NCBI GenBank assembly: GCA_018672145.1
Contig: JABHGH010000098.1
Span: 1-6,695, forward strand
Direction: 5' to 3'
Origin: Flavobacteriaceae bacterium
GTDB taxonomy: Bacteria > Bacteroidota > Bacteroidia > Flavobacteriales > Flavobacteriaceae
DNA length: 6,695 nt
Of the stretch, positions 1-6,018 are shown in pieces (positions within the stretch are counted from its first letter, which is position 1; the number at the start of each line of letters is the position of its first letter). The position numbers were made by a program, and so were the translations under genes. The notes under the pieces were generated by a model. It did not search any database. It worked only from the letters and a program-made list of their open reading frames with translations, and was not told the origin of the DNA.

Positions 1-381
1 CGTAGCCAATGATATGAGTGCACAGATCACCACACAGGCGGGTAGGAATATGGTTGGATGTAAAATTTGTAGTCCGTAGTATATCATAGCCGGGATTATA
101 CCGCCAATCAGCCAAGTGCCTGCCAAGGCTCCAACAAAGAGGAGGATCAATATGGCACCGGTGACAGACTTGAGGTTGTCGGCTACCTTTTCGAGCATCT
201 CTGTATAGCGTATTTTATGTGCAAAGCCAACCACGGCTGCCACAGCACCACCCACAAGAAGGATAAACTGATTGGACCCTGACAAGGCATCATCGCCATA
301 GATAAGCACATTGATCGCCAAAAGGGCAATAAGGATAAGTAGAGGGAGTAGGGCTGTACGTAGAGAAAGGGTGGTTTTCAT
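1..381 (-). CDS. nhaC: NhaC-family Na+/H+ antiporter, N-terminal part (gene runs off the left edge)
   Basis: Inner-membrane sodium/proton antiporter of the NhaC type, which exchanges cytoplasmic Na+ for external H+. Only the first 127 residues are inside the window; no stop occurs before base 1. The start is the ATG at 379-381 and reads MKTTLSLRTALLPLL. A first hydrophobic segment spans about residues 9-27, a second about 39-53, a third about 75-100 and a fourth about 108-125. The stretch GALAGTWLIGGIIPAMIYYG (residues 84-103) is very like the conserved GTW...G.(I/V)P.MIYYGL block of NhaC proteins, and HPTIFLPA follows as in the family. Its start lies 6 bases after the stop of the YceI-like gene, so the two are probably co-transcribed; I see no separate promoter. 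The family call rests on recognised motifs, not on a search. Substrate choice within the family cannot be judged from this fragment. Confidence 0.88.
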   Translation of the reverse strand, partial: MKTTLSLRTALLPLLILIALLAINVLIYGDDALSGSNQFILLVGGAVAAVVGFAHKIRYTEMLEKVADNLKSVTGAILILLFVGALAGTWLIGGIIPAMIYYGLQILHPTIFLPACVVICALISLAT

Positions 382-387
382 AAGATA

Positions 388-939
388 TTATCTGATTTGT
401 AGGGGGAGTTTGACTTCGATTTTTACTTCTTCAGCAATTTGTTTTCGCACCAGTTTAGGGATGGCTATCTTATAGTCACTCGCTTGTACAGAAAACGCCG
501 CCGTGAGCAACAATCCATTGTCTTGTTGCGCTAGCGTTGCGTTGGTGGACAATGGTTTGGTGATGCCGTGGAGCTGGAGTTTTCCTGTGATGGTTACGGT
601 TTGAGGACCTTGATCAAGGGTTTCCCAATCGACGTTTGCTAAGGTGCCTGTAAAGTGGGTTTTAGGGTAGCGATGGCTTTCTATATAGTTTTCGTTAAAG
701 TGCTCTTCCATCAAGGCGAGTTTAAAGCGAAACCCTCGCACAAGGGCAAGGATGGCGAGTTCTCCAGTCTCCGTTTTGAGTAAGGCCGAAACGGCGGTAT
801 GCTGTGCTGCGATTGGTTCAAAAGTGGGCTGAGAGGCCGCAAATGACAGTTGTCCTGATTTGGTGGCATAGACCGATTGACCATGGGCCAAAATCCCAAC
901 CAATATCATCAATAAAACGACTGTTTTTTGCATATACAT
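388..939 (-). CDS. YceI-like secreted lipid-binding-fold protein
   Basis: Predicted exported protein of the YceI family, a lipocalin-like beta-barrel that in characterised members binds isoprenoid-type lipids in the periplasm; the ligand here is unknown. It is 183 aa from the ATG at 937-939. A second ATG at 931-933 (Met3) gives a more typical start, MQKTVVLLMILVGILAHGQ, a signal peptide probably cleaved next to Gln21. The YceI core follows: TKSGQLSFAAS near residue 26, FRFKLALMEEHFNENYIES at 70-88 (the family's most recognisable block), RYPKTHFTG at 90-98, ITGKLQLHGITKP at 117-129, and SDYKIAIPKLV at 154-164. It heads a two-gene operon with nhaC. A poor -7-like element (TATCTTCC, complement of 952-959) lies just upstream without a clear -33 box, so the promoter is uncertain. 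This subfamily, as I recall it, often occurs near DUF5777 and tRNA_anti-like genes, both present further right in this window. Confidence 0.9.
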   Translation of the reverse strand: MYMQKTVVLLMILVGILAHGQSVYATKSGQLSFAASQPTFEPIAAQHTAVSALLKTETGELAILALVRGFRFKLALMEEHFNENYIESHRYPKTHFTGTLANVDWETLDQGPQTVTITGKLQLHGITKPLSTNATLAQQDNGLLLTAAFSVQASDYKIAIPKLVRKQIAEEVKIEVKLPLQIR

Positions 940-1025
940 GTCTTAACGAGGGGAAGATACAAAAAAGGGATTGGGGAATACCTAATTGTTATGTGTTAGG
1001 CATTCGTCATCAATTAAAATACTGA

Positions 1026-1547
1026 TTAAGAGGTGTTGGCATTAGTCATTTTTCTTTCAAATAGGCAAACTGGACCTTGTTTGTAATGTGATGGCAGGCC
1101 TTCAGTCTTTTTAAGTTTTTTTGTTCCTAAAAACACAAAACCAAACTTTTCATAATGTCCAATGAGCCCTTCATTCAGCCCAACAGTGTCCATTCGAATA
1201 AATTTTAAATTTTCAGTAAGACAATACTGTTCTGCCCAGTTAACAATTTGACTTACTAGCTTCCTCCCACGAAAAAAAGGATTTGTAGCAATTCGGTGAA
1301 TGTATATTGCTTTGTCATTATTGGCACCCCATATCATATCATCATTTAATGTGGTAGCCCAAATACAAGCTATTTTATTATCAATCAATAGTTTCCATTG
1401 CCTACTCTCCTTTATTTCGGTTGAAACCATTTCTCTTGAAAATTCTGGCCATGCAACCTGATTTTTAGACTTCATGTATTCTGTTGCTAGTGCGTACAAC
1501 TCGAAAATCTGATTCATGTCATTTTTGCTGCTGTTCCTGATGTCCAT
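1026..1547 (-). CDS. GNAT family N-acetyltransferase
   Basis: Cytoplasmic acyl-CoA-dependent N-acetyltransferase of the GNAT superfamily; acceptor substrate unknown. It is 173 aa, normal for a single-domain GNAT. The start ATG is at 1545-1547. An N-terminal alpha region (residues 1-48) leads to WKLLIDNKIACIWAT (51-65, the beta2-beta3 hairpin), then IYIHRIATNPFFRGRKLVSQ (81-100), which is the beta4 and acetyl-CoA pyrophosphate-loop region. There the usual R/Q-x-x-G-x-G/A reads RGRKLV, so the two expected small residues are Lys and Val. FIRMDTVGLNEGLIGHYEKF (116-135) and GFVFLG complete the fold with the conserved Y-x-K-x-G-F ending. Related Bacteroidota GNATs that I remember also have a RG-x-x-(L/F)-V loop, so this may be a subfamily trait and not decay. 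The gene sits in AT-rich sequence (about 32% GC in counted lines) beside a restriction-enzyme remnant, suggesting acquisition. It lies 86 bases upstream of the YceI-like gene on the same strand. Confidence 0.88.
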   Translation of the reverse strand: MDIRNSSKNDMNQIFELYALATEYMKSKNQVAWPEFSREMVSTEIKESRQWKLLIDNKIACIWATTLNDDMIWGANNDKAIYIHRIATNPFFRGRKLVSQIVNWAEQYCLTENLKFIRMDTVGLNEGLIGHYEKFGFVFLGTKKLKKTEGLPSHYKQGPVCLFERKMTNANTS

Positions 1548-1691
1548 TGATTTTACTTTACGCTAATAGTATAGAGTTATGTATATGGAGTAACCCGAAG
1601 GACACTTAACCATGAAAACTATTGTAACTCATCTCTATTTTTCATTGCAGTGAATTTAGCCATAGATATTTACAATTTTTGCCCTGAATGG

Positions 1692-1709
1692 GAAAATTTT
1701 GAAAATTTT
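1692..1709. repeat. Perfect 9-bp tandem duplication (GAAAATTTT twice)
   Basis: GAAAATTTT occurs twice in direct succession, and each copy holds the 8-base palindrome AAAATTTT. It lies in the decayed 3' end of the restriction-enzyme remnant, where in the minus frame it encodes the near-repeat ENFQNF. It is most simply replication slippage in unconstrained AT-rich DNA. Nothing ties it to regulation. Confidence 0.5.
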
Positions 1710-1965
1710 CTAGTGCTAAGTGTAGGAGTTTCGTTCTACCAATCAGTTCTTTTGCTTTGTCAAACGTATATGCTTCGTCCACTTCTTTCTTTTCAAAAAT
1801 CATGAAGTAGGCAAAGCGATTTTCTACTTGATTTTACCATTCGTTTTCAAGTCAGCATTTTGCAGCACTGTGTACATTGTCTAAACGGTCGCCTTTCGTT
1901 TCTACTAAAATCGTTTTTCCTGATTTTATGCGCATAATAAAGTAAGGGTAGTGGGTGGGGTTTAC

Positions 1966-1973
1966 TATCTTTA
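1966..1973 (+). promoter_or_regulatory. Possible -7 element for the OB-fold protein gene
   Basis: TATCTTTA matches the Bacteroidota -7 consensus TAnnTTTG except at the last base and ends 16 bases before the ATG at 1990, the same spacing as for the DUF5777 gene downstream. No TTG box is visible 17-23 bases upstream, where the sequence is G-rich and belongs to the edge of the restriction-enzyme remnant. It is therefore a weak or half promoter. It also argues that translation starts at 1990 and not at an upstream in-frame ATG, because the element would lie inside a longer reading frame. Confidence 0.4.
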
Positions 1974-1989
1974 CACAATACACCCTGTG

Positions 1990-2367
1990 ATGAAAAAAAT
2001 GTTAATAGTTGTGCTATTGGTTGCCCTTGTAGGTAGTGGGTTATATTTCTACTCTTATAAAGACCATCGGGACATTGCTTCTGAAGATGCTGTGTTTACA
2101 GGGTCGGCTATCGCATTCAAGGAATCCTTTTCCCAGCCCACCTCTTCATCTGGTGATGGGGTTTTAAACCAAACGGTAGTGGTTACAGGGATCGTTTCTT
2201 CGCTTGAAACAAACACCATAACCCTAAATGATGCACTTGTAGCACAGTTTGAGCAGCTCCCCGCTGGGGTCCAACAAAACGATATGATCTCCGTTAAAGG
2301 GCGCTGTATTGGCTACGATGATCTCTTTCTAGTAGTATTGATAGATCAAAGCACAATTGTTGATTGA
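1990..2367 (+). CDS. tRNA_anti-like OB-fold protein with N-terminal membrane anchor
   Basis: Small 125-aa envelope protein of the tRNA_anti-like OB-fold family; molecular function unknown, and the family name reflects fold similarity, not tRNA binding. I take the ATG at 1990-1992 because it gives MKKMLIVVLLVALVGSGLYF, a Lys-rich start and one hydrophobic segment (residues 4-21) acting as signal anchor or signal peptide. The in-frame ATG at 1951 would add 13 residues (MGGVYYLYTIHPV) that spoil this start and would overlap the likely promoter. There is no lipobox cysteine. The periplasmic part has KDHRDIASEDA (24-34), a variable loop, then the OB strands TVVVTGIVSSLETNTITLND (62-81), and VKGRCIGYDDLF (102-113) with LIDQSTIVD at the end. 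Both blocks are hallmarks of the family as I know it. The stop is TGA at 2365-2367. The DUF5777 gene follows after 51 bases on the same strand and has its own promoter. Confidence 0.82.
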   Translation: MKKMLIVVLLVALVGSGLYFYSYKDHRDIASEDAVFTGSAIAFKESFSQPTSSSGDGVLNQTVVVTGIVSSLETNTITLNDALVAQFEQLPAGVQQNDMISVKGRCIGYDDLFLVVLIDQSTIVD

Positions 2368-2371
2368 TAAA

Positions 2372-2402
2372 TTGTAACACGCCCAATGGTTCGCTATATT
2401 TG
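2372..2402 (+). promoter_or_regulatory. Bacteroidota-type promoter of the DUF5777 gene
   Basis: A TTG at 2372-2374 is followed by a 20-base spacer and TATATTTG at 2395-2402, a full match to the TTG-N17-23-TAnnTTTG promoter used by the primary sigma factor of Bacteroidota. The -7 box ends 16 bases before the ATG at 2419, so the leader would be short, about 10 bases. The -33 box begins 4 bases after the stop of the OB-fold gene. Seen directly in sequence; activity is inferred. Confidence 0.7.
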
Positions 2403-2418
2403 AAATTCAAGAAACACT

Positions 2419-3279
2419 ATGACTAAATTTTATTCGATTTTCTTTGGACTACTGTCCACGATCACCTTTGCGCAAACTGATTTACTCGACGAACTAGACG
2501 CCACTTTAGCCACGGAGCCGGTATATGCTGAATCAGCGTTTAAAGGCCTTAAAATAATCAACTTGGAATCAACAAAGATGGTTGACAAAGGGGAAGCTTA
2601 TTTTATCATTGCGCACCGCTTTGGTAGCGTACAAGGAGGTTTTGATGATTTTTTTGGCCTTGATGTAGCGTCCAATAAACTTCAGCTCATTTACGGCCTA
2701 ACAGAAAACATCAACTTTGGCGTTGCGCGATCTTCTTATCAAAAAACATACGCATTCCACACCAAGCTCCGCCTATTGCGTCAGCAAAACGAAAAGTCTC
2801 CCATCACTGTTGGAGCCTATGGTCAATTAACAATCAATAATTCTCTTAATCTAGATGCCAACCCAAATTTAAACGCCAGTCATCGACTTACCTATACCGC
2901 CCAAGCCATGGTGTCACGCAAATGGAATGAAAAATTATCGGTTCAGTTTTCGCCTACACTAGTTCACAAAAACCTAACTGAGTTTGATAGTGAGAAGAAC
3001 ATGCAATTTATATTGGCTGCCGGGGGTCGTTACAAGCTAAGCAAACGGATTAGTTTGAACATGGATTACGGTTGGGCTACCAATCGTGCAGAAGAAATAA
3101 ACGCCAACAATATGCTGTCACTAGGGCTTGACATTGAAACAGGTGGGCATGTGTTCCAACTTCACTTTACCAACTCGAGATCGATGCTAGAGCACAGCTT
3201 TTTAACTGAGGCTAGAGGCGATTGGATAGAAGGGGACGTTTATTTTGGATTTAATATCAGTCGGGTGTTTGATTGGTAG
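2419..3279 (+). CDS. DUF5777 family outer-membrane beta-barrel protein
   Basis: Predicted outer-membrane beta-barrel protein of 286 aa, close to the usual family length; function unknown. The N-terminus MTKFYSIFFGLLSTITFAQ is a signal peptide, with cleavage probably around Ala18/Gln19. After a short acidic stretch (DLLDELD, 21-27), SAFKGLKIINLESTKMVDKG (39-58) and EAYFIIAHRFGSVQGGFDDF (59-78) followed by FGLD match the block by which I recognise DUF5777. LIYGLTENINFGVARSSYQK (90-109) continues the pattern. Alternating hydrophobic/polar strands follow to the end, and the last residues, VYFGFNISRVFDW, end in Trp, as expected for an aromatic C-terminal signal for barrel insertion. No heme-binding CxxCH or lipobox is present. 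It lies downstream of the OB-fold gene with its own promoter, and the promoter of lpdA overlaps its last codons. Family members are, from memory, often near YceI-like and OB-fold genes, as here. Confidence 0.85.
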   Translation: MTKFYSIFFGLLSTITFAQTDLLDELDATLATEPVYAESAFKGLKIINLESTKMVDKGEAYFIIAHRFGSVQGGFDDFFGLDVASNKLQLIYGLTENINFGVARSSYQKTYAFHTKLRLLRQQNEKSPITVGAYGQLTINNSLNLDANPNLNASHRLTYTAQAMVSRKWNEKLSVQFSPTLVHKNLTEFDSEKNMQFILAAGGRYKLSKRISLNMDYGWATNRAEEINANNMLSLGLDIETGGHVFQLHFTNSRSMLEHSFLTEARGDWIEGDVYFGFNISRVFDW

Positions 3280-3299
3280 ATGCTTTCGTATTACTTTTG
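3268..3299 (+). promoter_or_regulatory. Bacteroidota-type promoter of lpdA
   Basis: TTTG at 3268-3271, a 20-base spacer, and TACTTTTG at 3292-3299 fit the TTTG/TTG-N17-23-TAnnTTTG consensus fully. The -7 box ends 20 bases before the lpdA ATG at 3320, whose leader is A-rich (AAAACAAACAAATT) with no Shine-Dalgarno, as is usual in this phylum. The -33 box lies within the last codons of the DUF5777 gene (stop at 3277-3279). The spacer length equals that of the DUF5777 promoter. Confidence 0.72.
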
Positions 3300-3319
3300 T
3301 ACCGTAAAACAAACAAATT

Positions 3320-4720
3320 ATGTCATCATTTGACGTTGCTGTAATCGGATCAGGTCCTGGTGGATATGTAGCCGCCATTCGTTGCTCACAATTGGGTTTA
3401 AAGACGGCTCTAATTGAAAAATACAATACGCTTGGAGGTACTTGCCTCAATGTAGGCTGTATTCCTTCAAAGTCATTGCTTGATTCTTCACATCATTTTG
3501 AAGAATCGGTCAAAAGCTTTCCAACCCATGGAATTGATATCGAAGGGGAGATCAAAGTGAATCTCGCGCAAATGATGAAGCGTAAATCCGAGGTGGTCGA
3601 ACAAACCACAAAAGGAATCGACTACCTTATGGGGAAAAACAAAATTACGGTCCTACAGGGTGTTGGTCGTTTTATTGATGCAACTCACATTGAAGTTGTT
3701 GGTGACAAAACACAAACCATTGAAGCAAAACATACCATTATAGCAACAGGGTCAAAACCCGCAAGTTTACCGTTTGTTTCAATCGACAAAGAACGAATCA
3801 TTACTTCTACGGAGGCCTTATCGCTTAAAGAAATTCCAAAACACCTCGTTGTGATCGGCGGTGGTGTGATTGGTCTCGAGCTTGGACAAGTATATCGACG
3901 TTTAGGAGCGGAAGTATCTGTAGTTGAATACGCAGACCGCATCACACCGATCATGGACAGTTCTCTCTCCAAGGAGTTGATGAAAGTGATGAAGAAACAA
4001 GGAGTTAAATTTTATCTCTCCCATCAAGTAAATTCCGTTAAACGTACAGGGAATGAGATCACAATAACTGCCAAAAATAAAAAAGAAGAGGATATAACTT
4101 TTTCGGGTGACTATTGTCTCGTTTCAGTGGGAAGAAAACCCTACACAACAGGTCTAAACTTACAAGCTTCTGATGTATCTACAAACGAGCGTGGCCAAAT
4201 TGAAGTGAATGCAAGTTTGCAAACCTCATCATCAAATATCTATGCGATAGGGGATGTTGTTCGTGGCGCGATGTTAGCACACAAAGCTGAAGAAGAGGGC
4301 GTTATGGCTGCTGAGATAATCGCAGGTCAAAAACCCCACATTGATCATAATTTGATTCCCAACGTGATTTACACATGGCCAGAGGTTGCGGCGGTTGGTA
4401 AGACAGAAGAAGAACTTAAGTCTGCCGGAATTGCATATAAGTCAGGACAATTTTCCATGCGTGCACTTGGAAGAGCCCGAGCCAGTATGGATATCGACGG
4501 GTTTGTGAAAATTCTAGCCGATAAAACGACGGACGAAGTACTTGGCATTCATATCATTGGCGCGCGAGCTGCGGATTTGATTGCACAAGCCGTTACGGCG
4601 ATGGAATTCCGTGCATCTGCTGAGGATATTGCTCGCATGAGTCATGCACATCCAACCTATGCCGAGGCAATGAAAGAAGCTGCTTTAGCTGCTACGGAAG
4701 ATCGTGCGTTACACGTCTAG
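3320..4720 (+). CDS. lpdA: Dihydrolipoyl dehydrogenase (E3)
   Basis: Cytoplasmic FAD flavoprotein, the E3 subunit that reoxidises dihydrolipoamide with NAD+ in pyruvate, 2-oxoglutarate and branched-chain 2-oxoacid dehydrogenase complexes and in glycine cleavage. At 466 aa it is full length. The FAD-binding motif GSGPGG is at 10-15. The redox-active disulfide is in GGTCLNVGCIPSK, Cys42 and Cys47. ATGSKP is at 142-147. The NAD-binding loop GGGVIGLELG is at 180-189, with Glu203 at the end of the next strand, favouring NAD over NADP. The second FAD motif YAIGD is at 308-312, and the dimer-interface active-site motif HAHPTYAE is at 442-449, with catalytic His444 and Glu449. The start ATG at 3320 places the FAD motif at the normal distance. 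No E1 or E2 genes adjoin it, so it probably serves several complexes or is one of several paralogues. It is transcribed from its own promoter and ends 8 bases from the convergent argH stop. Confidence 0.96.
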   Translation: MSSFDVAVIGSGPGGYVAAIRCSQLGLKTALIEKYNTLGGTCLNVGCIPSKSLLDSSHHFEESVKSFPTHGIDIEGEIKVNLAQMMKRKSEVVEQTTKGIDYLMGKNKITVLQGVGRFIDATHIEVVGDKTQTIEAKHTIIATGSKPASLPFVSIDKERIITSTEALSLKEIPKHLVVIGGGVIGLELGQVYRRLGAEVSVVEYADRITPIMDSSLSKELMKVMKKQGVKFYLSHQVNSVKRTGNEITITAKNKKEEDITFSGDYCLVSVGRKPYTTGLNLQASDVSTNERGQIEVNASLQTSSSNIYAIGDVVRGAMLAHKAEEEGVMAAEIIAGQKPHIDHNLIPNVIYTWPEVAAVGKTEEELKSAGIAYKSGQFSMRALGRARASMDIDGFVKILADKTTDEVLGIHIIGARAADLIAQAVTAMEFRASAEDIARMSHAHPTYAEAMKEAALAATEDRALHV

Positions 4721-4728
4721 TAAACGCC

Positions 4729-6018
4729 TTACCAATCAAAGTGTCTCGTGAACTTTTCTCTGATAGCGTCAAGTTCTAAGTTGCCAATGCTACCACTATG
4801 TGTGTGCTTTGGGCTTTTTGGTGGTACAAATTCACCAGCATTGATTTTTTCTCCTACCTGCACATAAGCATCTCGAAAAGGAACTCCTTTTTGTATCAAT
4901 TCGTGTAGAGCATCTACACTAAAAACATGAGCGTATTTATCATCGTTTAGAATGTCTCTTTTTACTTTCACTTCTTTGATGCTGTAAGTGGTCATTGACA
5001 AACAATCTTTAATGTCTTCAATCGCTTGCATGATAGGACCTTTAAACAGTTGCATTTCGCGGTGATATCCACTAGGAAGATTCGTTGCCATCATCGACAA
5101 CTCGTTTGGAAGCGCTTGGAGTTGGTTGCATTTTCCCCGTATCAACTCAAAAACATCTGGGTTCTTTTTGTGTGGCATAATACTGGAGCCCGTAGTAATA
5201 TCCTCAGGAAAAGAGATGAAATCAAAATTCTGACTCATATACAAACACACATCCATCGAGAAACGACTTAAAGTAGCTGCCAAGCATCCAATGGCTTGTG
5301 CTACATTTTTTTCCAATTTACCTCTACTCATTTGGGCAGCGACAGCATTAAACTTCATTGTTTCGAACCCCAATGTATTGGTTGTGTCATAACGGTCAAT
5401 AGGAAATGAACTCCCATAGCCTGCCGCACTCCCCAAGGGGTTTTGATCACACATTTTGTGTGCCGCATTCAGTAACAAAAGGTCATCGGCAAGAGTTTCA
5501 GCATAGGCAGAAAACCACAATCCAAACGATGAAGGCATCGCAATTTGGAGATGGGTATACCCAGGCAACATGTCATTCTGATGCTTTTCAGCTAGCGATA
5601 AGTAGAGGTCAAACAATTCCTTACTACTTTGCTTAATGGCAGTAATTTCATCTTTGAGATATAGTTGCATGGCCACCAATACTTGGTCATTTCGAGATCG
5701 TGCCGTGTGAATTTTTTTCCCAACATCACCAAACTTTTGAGTGAGTTCGAATTCAATTTTTGAATGAACGTCTTCAAAATCATCTGAAATTGAAAACGTA
5801 CCGCTCTCTACCTGTTCCTTTAATGCGTCTAAGCCCTCTAGGAGTTGATTCACTTCAGAATTGGTAAGCAAACCCACTTTGCCAAGCATTTTTGCATGTG
5901 CTTTAGAAGCTTTTATGTCATAAGGCGCAAGTCTTAGATCCCAATAACGATCGTCACCAACAGTGAATCGATCAATGCTGTCTCTTACTTTCGTTCCTTT
6001 TTTCTGCCAAATTTTCAT
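4729..6018 (-). CDS. argH: Argininosuccinate lyase
   Basis: Last enzyme of arginine biosynthesis: splits argininosuccinate into arginine and fumarate in the cytoplasm, as a homotetramer of the fumarase/aspartase superfamily. It is 429 aa, shorter than the roughly 460 aa of E. coli-type enzymes but in line with Bacteroidota ArgH as I recall it. Family blocks in order: DLRLAPYDI (27-35); TARSRNDQV (105-113), which binds substrate; LPGYTHLQIAMPSSFGLW (151-168), with the active-site His156; NPLGSAAGYGSSF (193-205); and the superfamily signature GSSIMPHKKNPDVFELIRG (277-295), whose serine pair 278-279 holds the catalytic serine. All key residues are present. The start ATG (6016-6018) overlaps the TGA of the upstream deacylase gene as ATGA, so translation is probably coupled. 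No other promoter is evident. The 3' end converges on lpdA. Confidence 0.96.
   Translation of the reverse strand: MKIWQKKGTKVRDSIDRFTVGDDRYWDLRLAPYDIKASKAHAKMLGKVGLLTNSEVNQLLEGLDALKEQVESGTFSISDDFEDVHSKIEFELTQKFGDVGKKIHTARSRNDQVLVAMQLYLKDEITAIKQSSKELFDLYLSLAEKHQNDMLPGYTHLQIAMPSSFGLWFSAYAETLADDLLLLNAAHKMCDQNPLGSAAGYGSSFPIDRYDTTNTLGFETMKFNAVAAQMSRGKLEKNVAQAIGCLAATLSRFSMDVCLYMSQNFDFISFPEDITTGSSIMPHKKNPDVFELIRGKCNQLQALPNELSMMATNLPSGYHREMQLFKGPIMQAIEDIKDCLSMTTYSIKEVKVKRDILNDDKYAHVFSVDALHELIQKGVPFRDAYVQVGEKINAGEFVPPKSPKHTHSGSIGNLELDAIREKFTRHFDW

Larger units (their letters stand above)
1642..1974 (-). pseudogene. Remnant of type III restriction (Res-like) helicase-nuclease, C-terminal end
   Basis: One minus-strand frame, from about 1974 down to a TGA at 1642-1644, reads like the C-terminal nuclease domain of type III restriction Res subunits and related DEAD/DEAH-helicase nucleases. 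It gives NPTHYPYFIMRIKSGKTILV, then ETKGDRLDN (ETKGD at 1888-1902), then NQVENRFAYFMIFEKKEVDE. Intact relatives show P-D-F-I, then ETKGD, then a Y/F-R-Y-F-M-V-F block in this order and spacing. Here two in-frame stops interrupt it, TGA at 1852-1854 and TAA at 1834-1836, and the PD-motif aspartate is Tyr (codon at 1942-1944). The frame is otherwise open, so decay is by substitution with no visible frameshift. No start codon, helicase motifs or methylase gene are present, and the homology seems to stop at about 1975 next to the promoter of the plus-strand OB-fold gene. The rest of the gap between GNAT and the OB-fold gene (1548-1641) shows nothing recognisable. The family call is from remembered motifs. 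Confidence 0.75.

Noticed and set aside
980..999. Short inverted repeat CCTAA...TTAGG as a terminator between GNAT and the YceI-like gene
   Set aside because: Only a 5-base AT-rich stem with a 10-base loop and no T-run in the right place; too weak to call.
711..1025. Reading frames of 62 and 73 codons overlapping the YceI-like gene on both strands
   Set aside because: They lie in other frames of a gene with clear family motifs and signal peptide, and encode no recognisable protein.
1692..1709. Tandem AAAATTTT palindromes as an operator or integration site
   Set aside because: No flanking gene start or second copy elsewhere in the window; slippage in decaying AT-rich DNA is the simpler reading.
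1951..1989. Upstream in-frame ATG at 1951 for the OB-fold protein
   Set aside because: It would put 13 residues before the MKKM signal anchor, and the probable -7 element would then lie inside the coding region; the ATG at 1990 fits better.
3202..3450. 82-codon minus-strand frame over the lpdA start
   Set aside because: It is antisense to the promoter and the FAD motif of lpdA and has no family resemblance; a shadow frame.
3685..3972. 95-codon minus-strand frame inside lpdA
   Set aside because: Antisense to the conserved NAD-binding region of lpdA; the codons are explained by that protein.
4701..4713. CGTG...CACG hairpin at the 3' end of lpdA
   Set aside because: A four-base stem within coding sequence with no following T-run; expected by chance.
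5026..5783. Three frames of 63-81 codons inside argH
   Set aside because: All overlap strongly conserved argH motifs in other frames or on the other strand, with no recognisable product.
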